Assembly (NCBI GenBank): GCA_963793025.1
Contig: CAWBYL010000003.1
Coordinates: 62,001 to 126,000 of the forward strand
Source of the DNA: CAWBYL01 sp963793025
GTDB lineage: Bacteria; Actinomycetota; Acidimicrobiia; Acidimicrobiales; Acidimicrobilacustridaceae
Direction: 5' to 3'
DNA length: 64,000 nt
Shown here: piece after piece, positions 24,556 to 33,410 of the stretch
How positions within the stretch are numbered: the first letter of the stretch is position 1
Layout of the letters: the number at the start of each line of letters is the position of its first letter
The notes under the pieces: generated by a model
Told to the model about the DNA's origin: nothing
The model's database searches: none
The model's input: only the letters and a program-made list of their open reading frames with translations
Program-made: the position numbers and the translations under genes

Positions 24556-25542
24556 CTAGTCGACAGCCGGCACGACAGGGAGGTCGAGGGGAGCGGCGAG
24601 GGTGCGGTCGCGGGTGAGGCGGTAGCGGGTGCCGGCCACCACGGCAGTGGCACCGAGCGCGGCGGCGAGCACGGCGCAGGCCACGCTCACCGGCCCGATG
24701 TGGTCGCCGAACAACACGATGCCGCCGACGGCGGTCCCGAGGGCGGCGACCTGGGTGCTGGCCGCCACGGCGGGCACCCCGGCGGCGGGAAGCGCGGTCG
24801 TGCGCAGGACGCGACCCACAGTGCCGAGCACGGCCACCACGGCGGCAGCCACCCCCGACGCGACCAGGGTGGATGCCTCCACGCCGGCCTCGGACGTCAC
24901 TGCGAACGGGAACATGGCGAGCGCGGCCACACCCATGGAGGCGGTCACGATCGCCGTGGGATCGGTGCCGTCCTCCACCGCCAACTGCGAGGTGCGCATG
25001 GATATCACCTCGATGGCCACGAATCCGACGGCCACGGCCACGGCGACCAGCCCCACGTCAGTGGCGGCATCGTCGACCGCAGCGGCCCACAGGATCCCGA
25101 CTGCGGCCGCCGCCGAGGACCCGATGGCGGCCACCGCCGCCCGCCGGCCCACCCGGTCGCGGACGAGCATGGCCACCGCCGGGGTGCAGGCCAGGGCCAG
25201 GGCGGCCAAGGGACCGTCGAGGGTGCGAAAGAGCGTGCCGGCGGCGACCATGCTGGCACCGGAGGTGACGGCCGCGGCCACGGCGACCCGGCTACGGAAG
25301 GACTGGCGCCACGACGGCAGTCGGCGGCGGCGACCGATCGACCAGGCCAGAGCCAGCCCCAGCACGGCCCGCACGAAGACCATGGCGACGATGGACCCGT
25401 CGCCGTAGCGCCAGGCCACGTTGCAACCAGCGAAGAGCACCGAGGCGCCGAGGACGTCGATCGTGGCCCGTCGTTCGGCGCGCGCCAGCGGGGCGGCCTC
25501 GGCGGAGTCGGTCGTCGTGCTCACGTCCTCAGTATCGGCCAC
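24556..25542 (-). CDS. DMT superfamily (EamA-like) transporter
   Basis: The 328-aa protein has about ten transmembrane helices in two similar halves (first half from DVLGASVLFAGCNVAWRYGDG, second from VGLVAVAVAVGFVAIEVISM). It has the EamA-type features FVRAVLGLALAW, RTLDGPLAALALACTPA near the end of half one, and VLFGDHIGPVSVACAVLA near the end of half two. It is likely a metabolite exporter in the cytoplasmic membrane; the substrate is unknown. It converges on the TetR gene. The GTG at 25542 is the longest start; a GTG six codons later is possible. Confidence 0.82.
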   Translation of the reverse strand: MADTEDVSTTTDSAEAAPLARAERRATIDVLGASVLFAGCNVAWRYGDGSIVAMVFVRAVLGLALAWSIGRRRRLPSWRQSFRSRVAVAAAVTSGASMVAAGTLFRTLDGPLAALALACTPAVAMLVRDRVGRRAAVAAIGSSAAAAVGILWAAAVDDAATDVGLVAVAVAVGFVAIEVISMRTSQLAVEDGTDPTAIVTASMGVAALAMFPFAVTSEAGVEASTLVASGVAAAVVAVLGTVGRVLRTTALPAAGVPAVAASTQVAALGTAVGGIVLFGDHIGPVSVACAVLAAALGATAVVAGTRYRLTRDRTLAAPLDLPVVPAVD

Positions 25543-25623
25543 GTCGGCCGTTCGCCAGCAGTCGATTGATCGAGACGACGAGCATGACCATCCCGGTCGA
25601 GGACGAGGCTCCGGCGTCGGGCT

Positions 25624-26499
25624 TCAACCGGCGGGGCGGGTGTGGCGGCAGCTCGGATAGCCGGTGCAGCCGAAGAACGGCTGGCCGTCGGACCGGCGGC
25701 GACGCAGCACGAGGGTTCCCCCGCAGGCGCAGCGCCCGATGGCAGCCGGCATGTCGAGGTCGGTGGAACCCGAGGCCGAGCGCTGCGCGCCCGAGGGCAT
25801 CCCGGCCCCGACCACCGGCCCGTCGAACAGCGCCGACGGAGGCTGCCAGGTCGACAGCTGGTCGGCCTTCACCACGATGTCGAGGGCCGCATCCCAGGTC
25901 AGGCGGGCCGGTTGGCTCTGGAACCAGCGCGGGATGGCCCGCAGCGGCGCCACCCAGACGCCGTCGGGGTGCTCTCGCACCGTCAGGCGACGCGCCTGGA
26001 TGACGAGCAGGGGGTGGACCTCGACGTCGTCCCCTACGGCGTCGGAGAGCAGTCGGGACGCCCGATCCGCCTCCCGCCGGGCCTTCAGGAGGAAGTCGGT
26101 CTTGGCCCCGTTGACCACGAGGGCGCGCGAACCCACCCACACGTTCCCCGACAGGTTCTTGGTGTTCACGGTGAACACGCCGGCCGGGCCGATGACGACG
26201 TGGTCGATGTTGGCCCCCCGAGAACCGACGGGCACGTCGTGCATGGCGAACCACCCCGGGGGGAGGCCTCCGAGCCGGGAGGCGGCGGCGTACTCACCTC
26301 GTGCCCCTTGGGACCACGCCCGCTCCTCGGCCGATGCCGGGTGCAGCAGCCGCCGCAGGAAGCTCGTCCGCCCCGAGGACCGCCGCAGGTGATCGGCCAT
26401 CTCCTGGGCGCTCTGCCCGGCCGGGCGGAACGACACGCTGTGGCCCAGCGCGTCGATCAGGAAGCGCTCGTCATCCGGGTTCTCGCCGTGTCTGCGCAT
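25624..26499 (-). CDS. NERD-domain protein with C-terminal topoisomerase-type zinc finger
   Basis: The 291-aa protein has a nuclease-related (NERD) domain around residues 65-180: GARGEYAAASRLGGL, SRGANIDHVVIGPAGVFTVN and TKNLSGNV. It shows the Asp and the N-T-K that correspond to the D...(E/N)xK core of restriction-like nucleases. The C-terminus has a four-Cys finger (CACGG...FFGCTGYPSC), as in topoisomerase I zinc ribbons. The combination suggests a DNA-processing protein. The upstream helical region is not recognised. No partner genes indicate a defence system. Confidence 0.82.
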   Translation of the reverse strand: MRRHGENPDDERFLIDALGHSVSFRPAGQSAQEMADHLRRSSGRTSFLRRLLHPASAEERAWSQGARGEYAAASRLGGLPPGWFAMHDVPVGSRGANIDHVVIGPAGVFTVNTKNLSGNVWVGSRALVVNGAKTDFLLKARREADRASRLLSDAVGDDVEVHPLLVIQARRLTVREHPDGVWVAPLRAIPRWFQSQPARLTWDAALDIVVKADQLSTWQPPSALFDGPVVGAGMPSGAQRSASGSTDLDMPAAIGRCACGGTLVLRRRRSDGQPFFGCTGYPSCRHTRPAG

Positions 26500-26583
26500 C
26501 CGCTGTTCGCCCCCCGACCGGTCGACCGCCGGTACCGAGGTATCGGATCGTGCCGCGCCCCTCTTGAGCGACCCGGGGCCGAC

Positions 26584-27429
26584 CTACCAGAGCTCGTCGA
26601 CGTAGCGGTCGGTGCCGATCACGGTGGCGAGGAAGGGAGCGGCGAAAGCGACCGAGCCGAGACCGGACGCGGCCAGGTCGTCGGCCAACTGGTGCTCGGC
26701 GTCCCACACCTCGAGCGGGTCGGCCTCGACGAAGTGGACCTGGAGAGAACGGATCGCACCGTCGGGGTCGACGGGGGTGAAGTCGGGCTTGTCGTCACGG
26801 AGCGGGATCGTGGTCCAGTGAGCGACCGTGGCGATCCGTGAGCCGTCGAGCCAGCCCGGTAGATAGCCGTCAAACCAGTTGTCGAGCTGCTCCTCGCTGA
26901 CCCCCTCGGCCCGATCGACGAACAAGGCGACCATCCCCGGATAGCGGTGGTCGAGGGCCAGCTCCAGGGGCACCGGGTCCGGGTCGCGATGGGCTCGCCA
27001 GGCGTGGCCGAAGGTGCCGGTGTTGTGGTGGGTCCGGGGCCCGAAGCCGCGGTCCTCGGCGTAGAGAGCGTGGACCTGCGGGGTGGCCCAGTCGATGGCG
27101 TCCTCGTGGTGGCCACCCAGGTACCAGTACAGGCAGGCGTAGGTGCCGGCATCGACGGGGAACGGCATGGGGCCCGGCTGGGGGAAGCGGACGTCGCGGT
27201 ACCGGCGAGGGGCCACCCACCGGCTCCCGGCGAAGTGGTACGGACCGATCATGCATCCGCCGTAGTAGTGGTCCCGCTCGTACCAGCGGTTGTAGGCGAA
27301 CTCCTGACCACGATCGGGATCGGTGAACACCCACAGCATCGATCCGGCCTGGATCGGCTCACCGGTGTCGCGGATGATGCGTCCCGGCTCCACGGCCAGC
27401 GGTTCGGCGTAGCGGTCCTCGGCAGGCAT
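26584..27429 (-). CDS. Uncharacterised 281-aa protein, two barrel-like halves
   Basis: I cannot name the family. The sequence appears to contain two ferredoxin-like halves: one around MLWVFTDPDRGQEFAYNRWY (about 31-50) with ERDHYYGGCMIGPYHF, the other around GMVALFVDRAEGVSEEQLDNW (quoted in part: MVALFVDRAEGVSEEQLDN) with FDGYLPGWLDGSR. The N-R-W-Y-E-x-x-H pattern recalls EthD/NIPSNAP-type dimeric barrels that bind small aromatic molecules. Many Trp, Tyr and His residues suggest a ligand pocket. It diverges from the TauD-like gene. Confidence 0.65.
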   Translation of the reverse strand: MPAEDRYAEPLAVEPGRIIRDTGEPIQAGSMLWVFTDPDRGQEFAYNRWYERDHYYGGCMIGPYHFAGSRWVAPRRYRDVRFPQPGPMPFPVDAGTYACLYWYLGGHHEDAIDWATPQVHALYAEDRGFGPRTHHNTGTFGHAWRAHRDPDPVPLELALDHRYPGMVALFVDRAEGVSEEQLDNWFDGYLPGWLDGSRIATVAHWTTIPLRDDKPDFTPVDPDGAIRSLQVHFVEADPLEVWDAEHQLADDLAASGLGSVAFAAPFLATVIGTDRYVDELW

Positions 27430-27605
27430 CGATCGATCTCCCCCTTCGGCGGCCTCGCCCCCGCGTACCGGGACCGCGATTCGACGGTCCGGTCGGCCGC
27501 CGGCGAGGGCACCGTACCGGAGTCCTCCGCTCCACCGCCTCGATGACGACGTCCCTAGGATCTCGTGGTGGTCGGCCGTCGGGGCCGTCCCTGGGGGTTC
27601 CCGCC

Positions 27606-28385
27606 GTGTCCATCACCGTCACACCGCTACCGCAGGCGCTGGGAGCCACCGTCACCGGCCTCGACCTCCGCGACGGCGTCACCGCCGACATGGCCGAGCA
27701 GCTGCGGGCCGCCTGGTTCGAGAACCTGGTGCTCTTCTTCCCCGGTCTCCGTCTCAGCCAGGTGCACCACATCGCGCTGGGTTCGGTCTTCGGGCGCCTG
27801 GCCGCCACCACCACGGCCGACGACGACCTCCGCCCGCAGGAGACCCTCGGGCCCAACGGCGAGATCCTCGTGCTCGACGGCTCCCGCCGCCAGGACCGAG
27901 CCGACACCTGGCACACCGACGTGACCTTCACCGCGACGCCACCCATCGGCTCGCTGCTGTCGATGCAGACCTGCCCGGACAAGGGCGGCGACACGCTCTG
28001 GTCCAACCAGTACGCGGCCTACGAGTCCCTCGCGCCCTCGATGCAGCGCTTCGTCGACGAGCTCGAGGCGGTCCACGGTCGCCCCGGCCTCACCGGCTCC
28101 ACCACCCATCCAGTGGTGACGACCCACCCCGAGACCGGGCGCCGGGCCCTGTTCGTCAACCGAGGGTGGACGAGCCAGATCGTGGGGCTGTCCCAGATCG
28201 AGAGCCGTGGCGTGCTCGACCTGTTGTTCGCCCACGCCGAGAAGGCCGAGCACCAGGTGCGCTGGACCTGGCACGCCGGTGACGCCGCCCTGTGGGACAA
28301 CCGCTGCACCATGCACTACGCCGTGAACGACTACGACGACTCGCCCCGCATCCTGCAGCGGGTCACCATCCACGCCGACGCCTGA
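27606..28385 (+). CDS. TauD/TfdA family 2-oxoglutarate dioxygenase
   Basis: The 259-aa protein has the Fe(II) facial triad in TWHTDVTF (HxD) and NRCTMHYAVNDY (distal His), and the 2-oxoglutarate Arg in RILQRVTIH. VTGLDLRDGV and ENLVLFFPG are N-terminal family motifs. TauD/TfdA enzymes hydroxylate taurine, 2,4-D-type acids or alkyl sulfates; the substrate is not defined here. GTG 27606 (SITVTPLPQALGATVTG) fits family starts; an ATG at 27543 would add a Gly/Ser leader. Confidence 0.9.
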   Translation: MSITVTPLPQALGATVTGLDLRDGVTADMAEQLRAAWFENLVLFFPGLRLSQVHHIALGSVFGRLAATTTADDDLRPQETLGPNGEILVLDGSRRQDRADTWHTDVTFTATPPIGSLLSMQTCPDKGGDTLWSNQYAAYESLAPSMQRFVDELEAVHGRPGLTGSTTHPVVTTHPETGRRALFVNRGWTSQIVGLSQIESRGVLDLLFAHAEKAEHQVRWTWHAGDAALWDNRCTMHYAVNDYDDSPRILQRVTIHADA

Positions 28386-28430
28386 CTGCCGAGTGTTCCC
28401 GAGGCTCGGCCTCGACCGCTCGGGCCCGGA

Positions 28431-30810
28431 TCAGATGGTGGCCAGGCGGCCCATGACGTCGGAGACCCGCGACCACACCATGTTGCCGGCCTCCAGGGCG
28501 TCGTCGACGGCCTGGTCGGCCGCCTCCGGGCTGGCCCCGGCCGGGGTGACCACGACCGCCGTGCCCGTGCCCGCCACCGGATCGGTGGTGATGAGCACCA
28601 GGAACTCGAACGAGGCCGGGACCTCCATGGTGTGAGGATCGGGGCTGGCCATCGACGGGAAGACCTGGAAGGGGCCCTTCTCGTTGCGGGCCACCACGCT
28701 GGTGGTGGCGAAGGGGTTGAAGGTGCGCTCGCGGCGCATCTCCAGCCCCAGCGGCAACGACCACCGCTTCCGGTTCCCCGTCAGGGCGAAGAAGTCGGTG
28801 TGGGCCAACCGCCGCTGGTGGGTGCGGTGGACCCGCCCGTCCATCGACGTGAGCGACACCCGGGCGACCTGGCGCCGGGTCGGATCGGGAAGTCGACGCT
28901 GGCGGTTCAGCAGGAACAACAAGATGCCGAGCGGCACCAGAGCCGAGACCAACACCAACACGGCGGTGATGACCGCCTCCTTCATCGGGTCGGCGACCCG
29001 GGTGAGGACGATGGTGGCGAACTGGGCCTGGCCCTCTCCGGCGATGGCCCGGGGGGCGTCGGCCCCCGCCGTGGTGTAGCTGGCCGTGAAGGGCATCGCG
29101 ATGTCCGCGTTGGTGTTGCGCGAGCCCTCGACCACGATCTCGGCATCCAGGTTGAACGGGGCGGCGTCGCTGCCGCAAAGGACATCGCCTCCGGGCACGT
29201 TCACGGTGACACCGCCGGTGTCGACGTTGGCCGCTCCCACCGTGATGCACACCGAGCCCCCGGTGACCGCCGACGGGGTCACCCGCAACGCGCCGGCGAA
29301 GGTGCCGGGGCCCTCCAGGGTCGTGGGTCCGGCCCACACCACGGTGGGCAACGGCGGTTCGGCCCGTAGCTCGAGGACCTGCTCGACGCGGGCCAGCTCA
29401 CCGCCCCACCCCGGGGCGGTGACGGCGACGATCAGGTCGGGCGGACCGGCGACGGGCCCGGTCACGATGACCTCCCAGGTCCGGGTGGTCTCGTCCCACG
29501 CCACCTGGGCCGGGGCACCGTTCGACCGTGGCCGTCAGAGCCACCGCCTCTGGCCCCTGGGGGCTGGCGTCGCCCTCGGGGCCACCGGCATACACGGTGA
29601 GCCGCAACAAGCTGGAGGTGGCGTCGGCGAAGATGCTGCCGTCGTCCACCAGGGCGGCCGTGGCCGACAGCGCGGCGTAGCAGCCCGACGGCGAACCGCC
29701 GGCGGTCGAGACCGACAAGCGGCCCCCGCGCGGTGGCCCGTCAGCGGGCGAGTAGGTGGCGAACCCGGCGCCGCTGGCCACCTCCTTGCCGTCGAGGGCG
29801 ACGGAGACCTGCTCGTCGGGCGCCGAGTTGCGCACCGTCAGGCTCTGCACGATGGCGGCCGGGTAGCCACCGTCGAGGACGGCGCAGTCGAGGGGCTGGC
29901 GGCCGGCGGCGATCTGGCCCTGGGTGAAGAACTCGGCGGCCAGGTCGGCGGCCTGGCTGGCCAACACCCGGCCGCCCGGCACCCGGCACGGATCGCCGGG
30001 GGGACTGGCGAGGAGTCGGTCGATCACCGGCGTGGTGGCCGCCCGCTCGGCACGGTCCGTCGACGTCTCGACCCCCTCGACCCGGAAGTCGAGGAGTTGT
30101 ACGACGAATCCCGCCGCCTGGATCTGCTGGCTGATGGGCACGGTGGTGACGGCGTCACCGGGCAGGGGACCGCACAGCTGACCCTCGAGCTGGCTCTCGA
30201 TGACGCCCTTGGTGGTGGCCCGGGTGTAGCTGATGATTCCCGGAGCCGACGGGTCGTCGATGCTGTAGGCCCCGTCGGTGAACCACACCAGGCGCTTGCA
30301 CGCCACCGGCACGTCGGGGAAGTTGGCGAAGTGGTTCGCCGCGTAACGAAGGGCCAGCACGTAGTCGGTGTTGGCATCGGTGTTGCGGTCGGCGAAGCCT
30401 CGCACCACCCCGATGGCCGATCCTCTGTCAGCCGGGAGGGTCACCCGACCGATGTCACCGGCGGCGGTCCCGAAGCCGGCGATGGTGAGGTTGACGGTGC
30501 CGTTCGACGCCTCCGCCGAGGCCGAGAGGCTGTCGACCAGGACCTCGGCGGCGGCAACCCGCTGGTCGTCGGGGTCGGTGGTGGCCAGGCTGGCCGACTC
30601 GTCCATGAGCAACAGGACCTCGAGGCGACCCGAACAGTCGGTCGGGCCCGATGCCTGGGCCAGGGCGGGACTGGCCGTCACCGTGGCCGTGGTGGTGGCC
30701 GCGGCGGCCACCCCGGCGAACACGGCGACGAGGACGAGTACGGCCCCGACGCGACGAGCGGAGCGGAGCGGCCCGGACCGCGACGGGCGTCCGGGGGTCG
30801 GATCGGTCAT
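28431..30810 (-). CDS. Secreted/membrane VWA-domain protein, frameshifted
   Basis: The N-terminus is a signal-like segment (GAVLVLVAVFAGVAAAATTTA), then a von Willebrand A domain with the MIDAS motif LLLMDESASL (DxSxS) and a long extracellular part. The C-terminal third is in another frame and contains a single membrane helix (AVITAVLVLVSALVPLGILLFLL) plus a cytoplasmic tail. The break lies in the G run 29512-29515 (C run on the coding strand); removing one base joins ALTATVER to AQVAWDETTRTWEV. The restored protein is about 792 aa. Its ATG overlaps the stop of the 148-aa membrane gene. It probably binds a metal-dependent ligand outside the cell; the role is unknown. Confidence 0.75.
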
Positions 30811-31253
30811 CGACGGGCCACCGCCTCCGCCACCAGGAACGCCCCCGCACAGCCGACCAGCCACCCGGTGACGGCGAGGACGCCGGCCACCAGACGGGGT
30901 CGCCACCAGGGCTCGGCGTAGGAGAGGCTGGCCCGCCGGTCGGCGTCGAGCGAACCGAACCAGGCGAAGAGCAACAGACCGAGGAACGACCCGAACGTCC
31001 AGCACAAGGCGGCGGCGGCGGAGATCTCGTCGGTGTCACCCGCCCCGGACACCCAGGCCTGGACCAGCATCACGATGGCCGTGGCCGTGGTGATCAACAA
31101 GGTGGCGACGGGGATGAACGGCGGGCGCACGACGTCGACCTCCGGGCCGGTGGCGGGCACGCCCGCGACTGGGCCCCGAGTGCCTCCGGTTGCATCGGCC
31201 GGGATGGACAGATCGCTCACGAGGGGCGCCGTCGGGACATTGGAAGTAACCAC
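30807..31253 (-). CDS. Four-helix membrane protein (148 aa), partner of VWA protein
   Basis: This protein of unknown family has a Pro/Val-rich N-terminus and four hydrophobic helices (VATLLITTATAIVMLVQAWV, AAALCWTFGSFLGLLLFAWF, LVAGVLAVTGWLVGCAGAFL and a shorter first stretch). It overlaps the VWA gene by 4 bp (ATGA), so the two are very likely made together and may form a membrane complex. The start at 31253 is GTG; a GTG further in (SDLSIPADATGG) is possible. Confidence 0.6.
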   Translation of the reverse strand: MVTSNVPTAPLVSDLSIPADATGGTRGPVAGVPATGPEVDVVRPPFIPVATLLITTATAIVMLVQAWVSGAGDTDEISAAAALCWTFGSFLGLLLFAWFGSLDADRRASLSYAEPWWRPRLVAGVLAVTGWLVGCAGAFLVAEAVARR

Positions 31254-31376
31254 CTGCTCGGTGCGACGACGGTGCTCACCGCCGCGCTGTCGACCTCGCC
31301 GCCGTCACAGACTAGTGCTGCGGGCCGACGACCCTGCTGTCACCAGAGGTGGCCGGCCCGACCGCGCGCCGGGCCC

Positions 31377-33410
31377 TCAGTCCGCGGGCCAGAGGCGACG
31401 AGCGAGGCCGGAGGCCCGAACCACCCGACGCCCGATGGCGGCCCGCAACGCCTTCTCGCCACCGACGATCGTCACTCGCCGACGGGCCCGGGTCACGGCG
31501 GTGTAGAGGAGCTCGCGCGTGGCCAGGCGCGACTCGGCGGGAGGGAGGACGACGATCACCTCGTCGAACTCCGAGCCCTGGCTCTTGTGGATGGTCATGG
31601 CATGCACGGTCTCGACCGATTCCAGCCGGGCGGGGGCCACCAGGCGGACGCCGGCGGACACGGGGAAGGCCACCCGGACGAGTCGGCCCGGGCCGTCCGC
31701 CGGGGCGCCGGCCAGAGCCTCACCGGGATCGGCGGGCGGGACCACCACCACCCCGAGGTCGCCGTTGAACAGGCCGTTGGCCCGGTCGTTGGCGGTGACG
31801 AGCACGGGCCGCCCTGCGTAGAACCCACGGGTGACGACGTCGGCCTCGCCCAGCCACTGCTCGAACTGCCAGTTCCAGCGGGCCACGCCGTAGGGGCCCC
31901 GGCGGTGGGCGCACAACACCCGGACGCGACCCAGCGCGCCGAGGGCGGCGGCGGCGTCCCCCGCTCGGGCCCACTCGACGGTGGCGCGAGACGCGGGCTC
32001 GGCCGCCGCCCGGATGGCGTCGGCCCCGGCCGCCGACTCGCCGCCCGTCGGATGCCAGGCCAACGTGACCGCGCCGCTCACCGCGGCGCCCTCCGGCGTC
32101 TCCGCCGTCGCAGCCGTCACCGTGTCGGTGCCGATGTCGGCACCGGTCGGCGCCGGCGGAGGGTCCTGGAGCACGGCGATGGCGACGTCGGCGTCACCCC
32201 GACGCACGGCGGCGGCGAAACGCCCGACGCTCGAGGACCGAGGGAAGCGATAGCTCTCGGTGAGCACGGAGACGCACGAGGCCAGGGGACCGGCCGGAAC
32301 CGGACGGCTCTCGGCGGCGGCGTCGAGGGCGGGCCCGGCGATGTCGCCGAGCACGGAGCCGGCCTCGACGCTGGCCAGCTGACCGGGGTCGCCGACGAGG
32401 ACGACCCTGGCATCAGGCGCCACGGCGGCGAGCAGGCGGGCCATCAGCGGCAACGAGACCATGGACGTCTCGTCCACGATGACGACGTCGTGATCGAGGG
32501 GGCGGGCGGCGTCGTGCCGGAAGCCACCGCCGGGGCCCCGACTGCCGAGGAGGCGGTGGATCGTCGAGGCCTCGGCCGCCGCCATGCGGTCGGCCAGCCC
32601 GGCGGCGTCGGGAAGGCCGCTGCGGCGAACGTGCTCGGACAGCTCGACGATGCTCTCGCCCATGCGGGCCGCCGCCTTGCCGGTGGGCGCGGCCAGGGCG
32701 ACCCGGCGGGGCGGCCCACCGGCAGTGGTCTCGGCGTCGAGGAGCAGCGCCAGGAGGGCGGCGACAGTACGGGTCTTGCCCGTCCCCGGTCCGCCCACCA
32801 CCACGGCCAGGGAGCGCTCGGATCCGGCCTCGGCGGCGGCGCGCTGGCCGGCGGACGCCACGCCGGGCAGGAGCAGCTCGAGCAGGGCGGCGCGGCGCTC
32901 GGCCCCGAGCGTCGAGGCTGACGGGCCCTCGGCGGCCCGACGGAGGAGTTCGGTGGCGACCTGCCGCTCGTAGACGAGGTAGCGCTCGAGATAGACGAGT
33001 GGCCCGTTGACCACGAGGGGGGCGGGGCGGCTGGTGACCAACGGGGAAGCGGCCACGACCGCCTGCCAGCCGTCGACGTCGCTCGGCCACGGCAGGGCGT
33101 CGACCAGCTCGACGCCGTCGGCACCGCTGTCGCCCTCCAGCTCGGCCGGGAGCGAGTCGCGCACGGTGGCCAGGTCGAGGCACACGTGACCGTGACGGGG
33201 GGCCCGGGCGGCCAGTCCCGCGGCCAGGACGACGGCGAAGGCGTCAGGGCCGTCGACCAGCCCGCACACGCGGGCGAGGGTGGCGGCGATGTGGGTGTCG
33301 GCCGCCGTGAGCACCCCCGCGTCACGCCAGGGCTGCAACCGGCCGAGGACGTCGAGCCCAGAGTCGGAGGCCTCGCCGAGGGGGACGGGAGCGCCGAGGT
33401 CGACGCTCAC
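31377..33410 (-). CDS. recD: Exodeoxyribonuclease V subunit alpha RecD
   Basis: The 677-aa 5'-3' helicase subunit of RecBCD has Walker A GGPGTGKT (206-213), TIHRLLG, Walker B VIVDETSMV, VLVGDPGQLASVEAGSVLGD, and the C-terminal motif AMTIHKSQGSEFDEV. The start at GTG 33410 overlaps the recB TGA by 4 bp; the N-terminus (SVDLGAPVPLGEAS) then has RecD-like length. It is the last gene of recC-recB-recD and is driven by the promoter at 40250. With RecB and RecC it processes double-strand ends for recombination. Confidence 0.95.
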   Translation of the reverse strand: MSVDLGAPVPLGEASDSGLDVLGRLQPWRDAGVLTAADTHIAATLARVCGLVDGPDAFAVVLAAGLAARAPRHGHVCLDLATVRDSLPAELEGDSGADGVELVDALPWPSDVDGWQAVVAASPLVTSRPAPLVVNGPLVYLERYLVYERQVATELLRRAAEGPSASTLGAERRAALLELLLPGVASAGQRAAAEAGSERSLAVVVGGPGTGKTRTVAALLALLLDAETTAGGPPRRVALAAPTGKAAARMGESIVELSEHVRRSGLPDAAGLADRMAAAEASTIHRLLGSRGPGGGFRHDAARPLDHDVVIVDETSMVSLPLMARLLAAVAPDARVVLVGDPGQLASVEAGSVLGDIAGPALDAAAESRPVPAGPLASCVSVLTESYRFPRSSSVGRFAAAVRRGDADVAIAVLQDPPPAPTGADIGTDTVTAATAETPEGAAVSGAVTLAWHPTGGESAAGADAIRAAAEPASRATVEWARAGDAAAALGALGRVRVLCAHRRGPYGVARWNWQFEQWLGEADVVTRGFYAGRPVLVTANDRANGLFNGDLGVVVVPPADPGEALAGAPADGPGRLVRVAFPVSAGVRLVAPARLESVETVHAMTIHKSQGSEFDEVIVVLPPAESRLATRELLYTAVTRARRRVTIVGGEKALRAAIGRRVVRASGLARRLWPAD

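Noticed and set aside
30651..32921. Plus-strand open frame opposite recD and the VWA gene
   Set aside because: Antisense shadow; RecD motifs on the minus strand are unambiguous.
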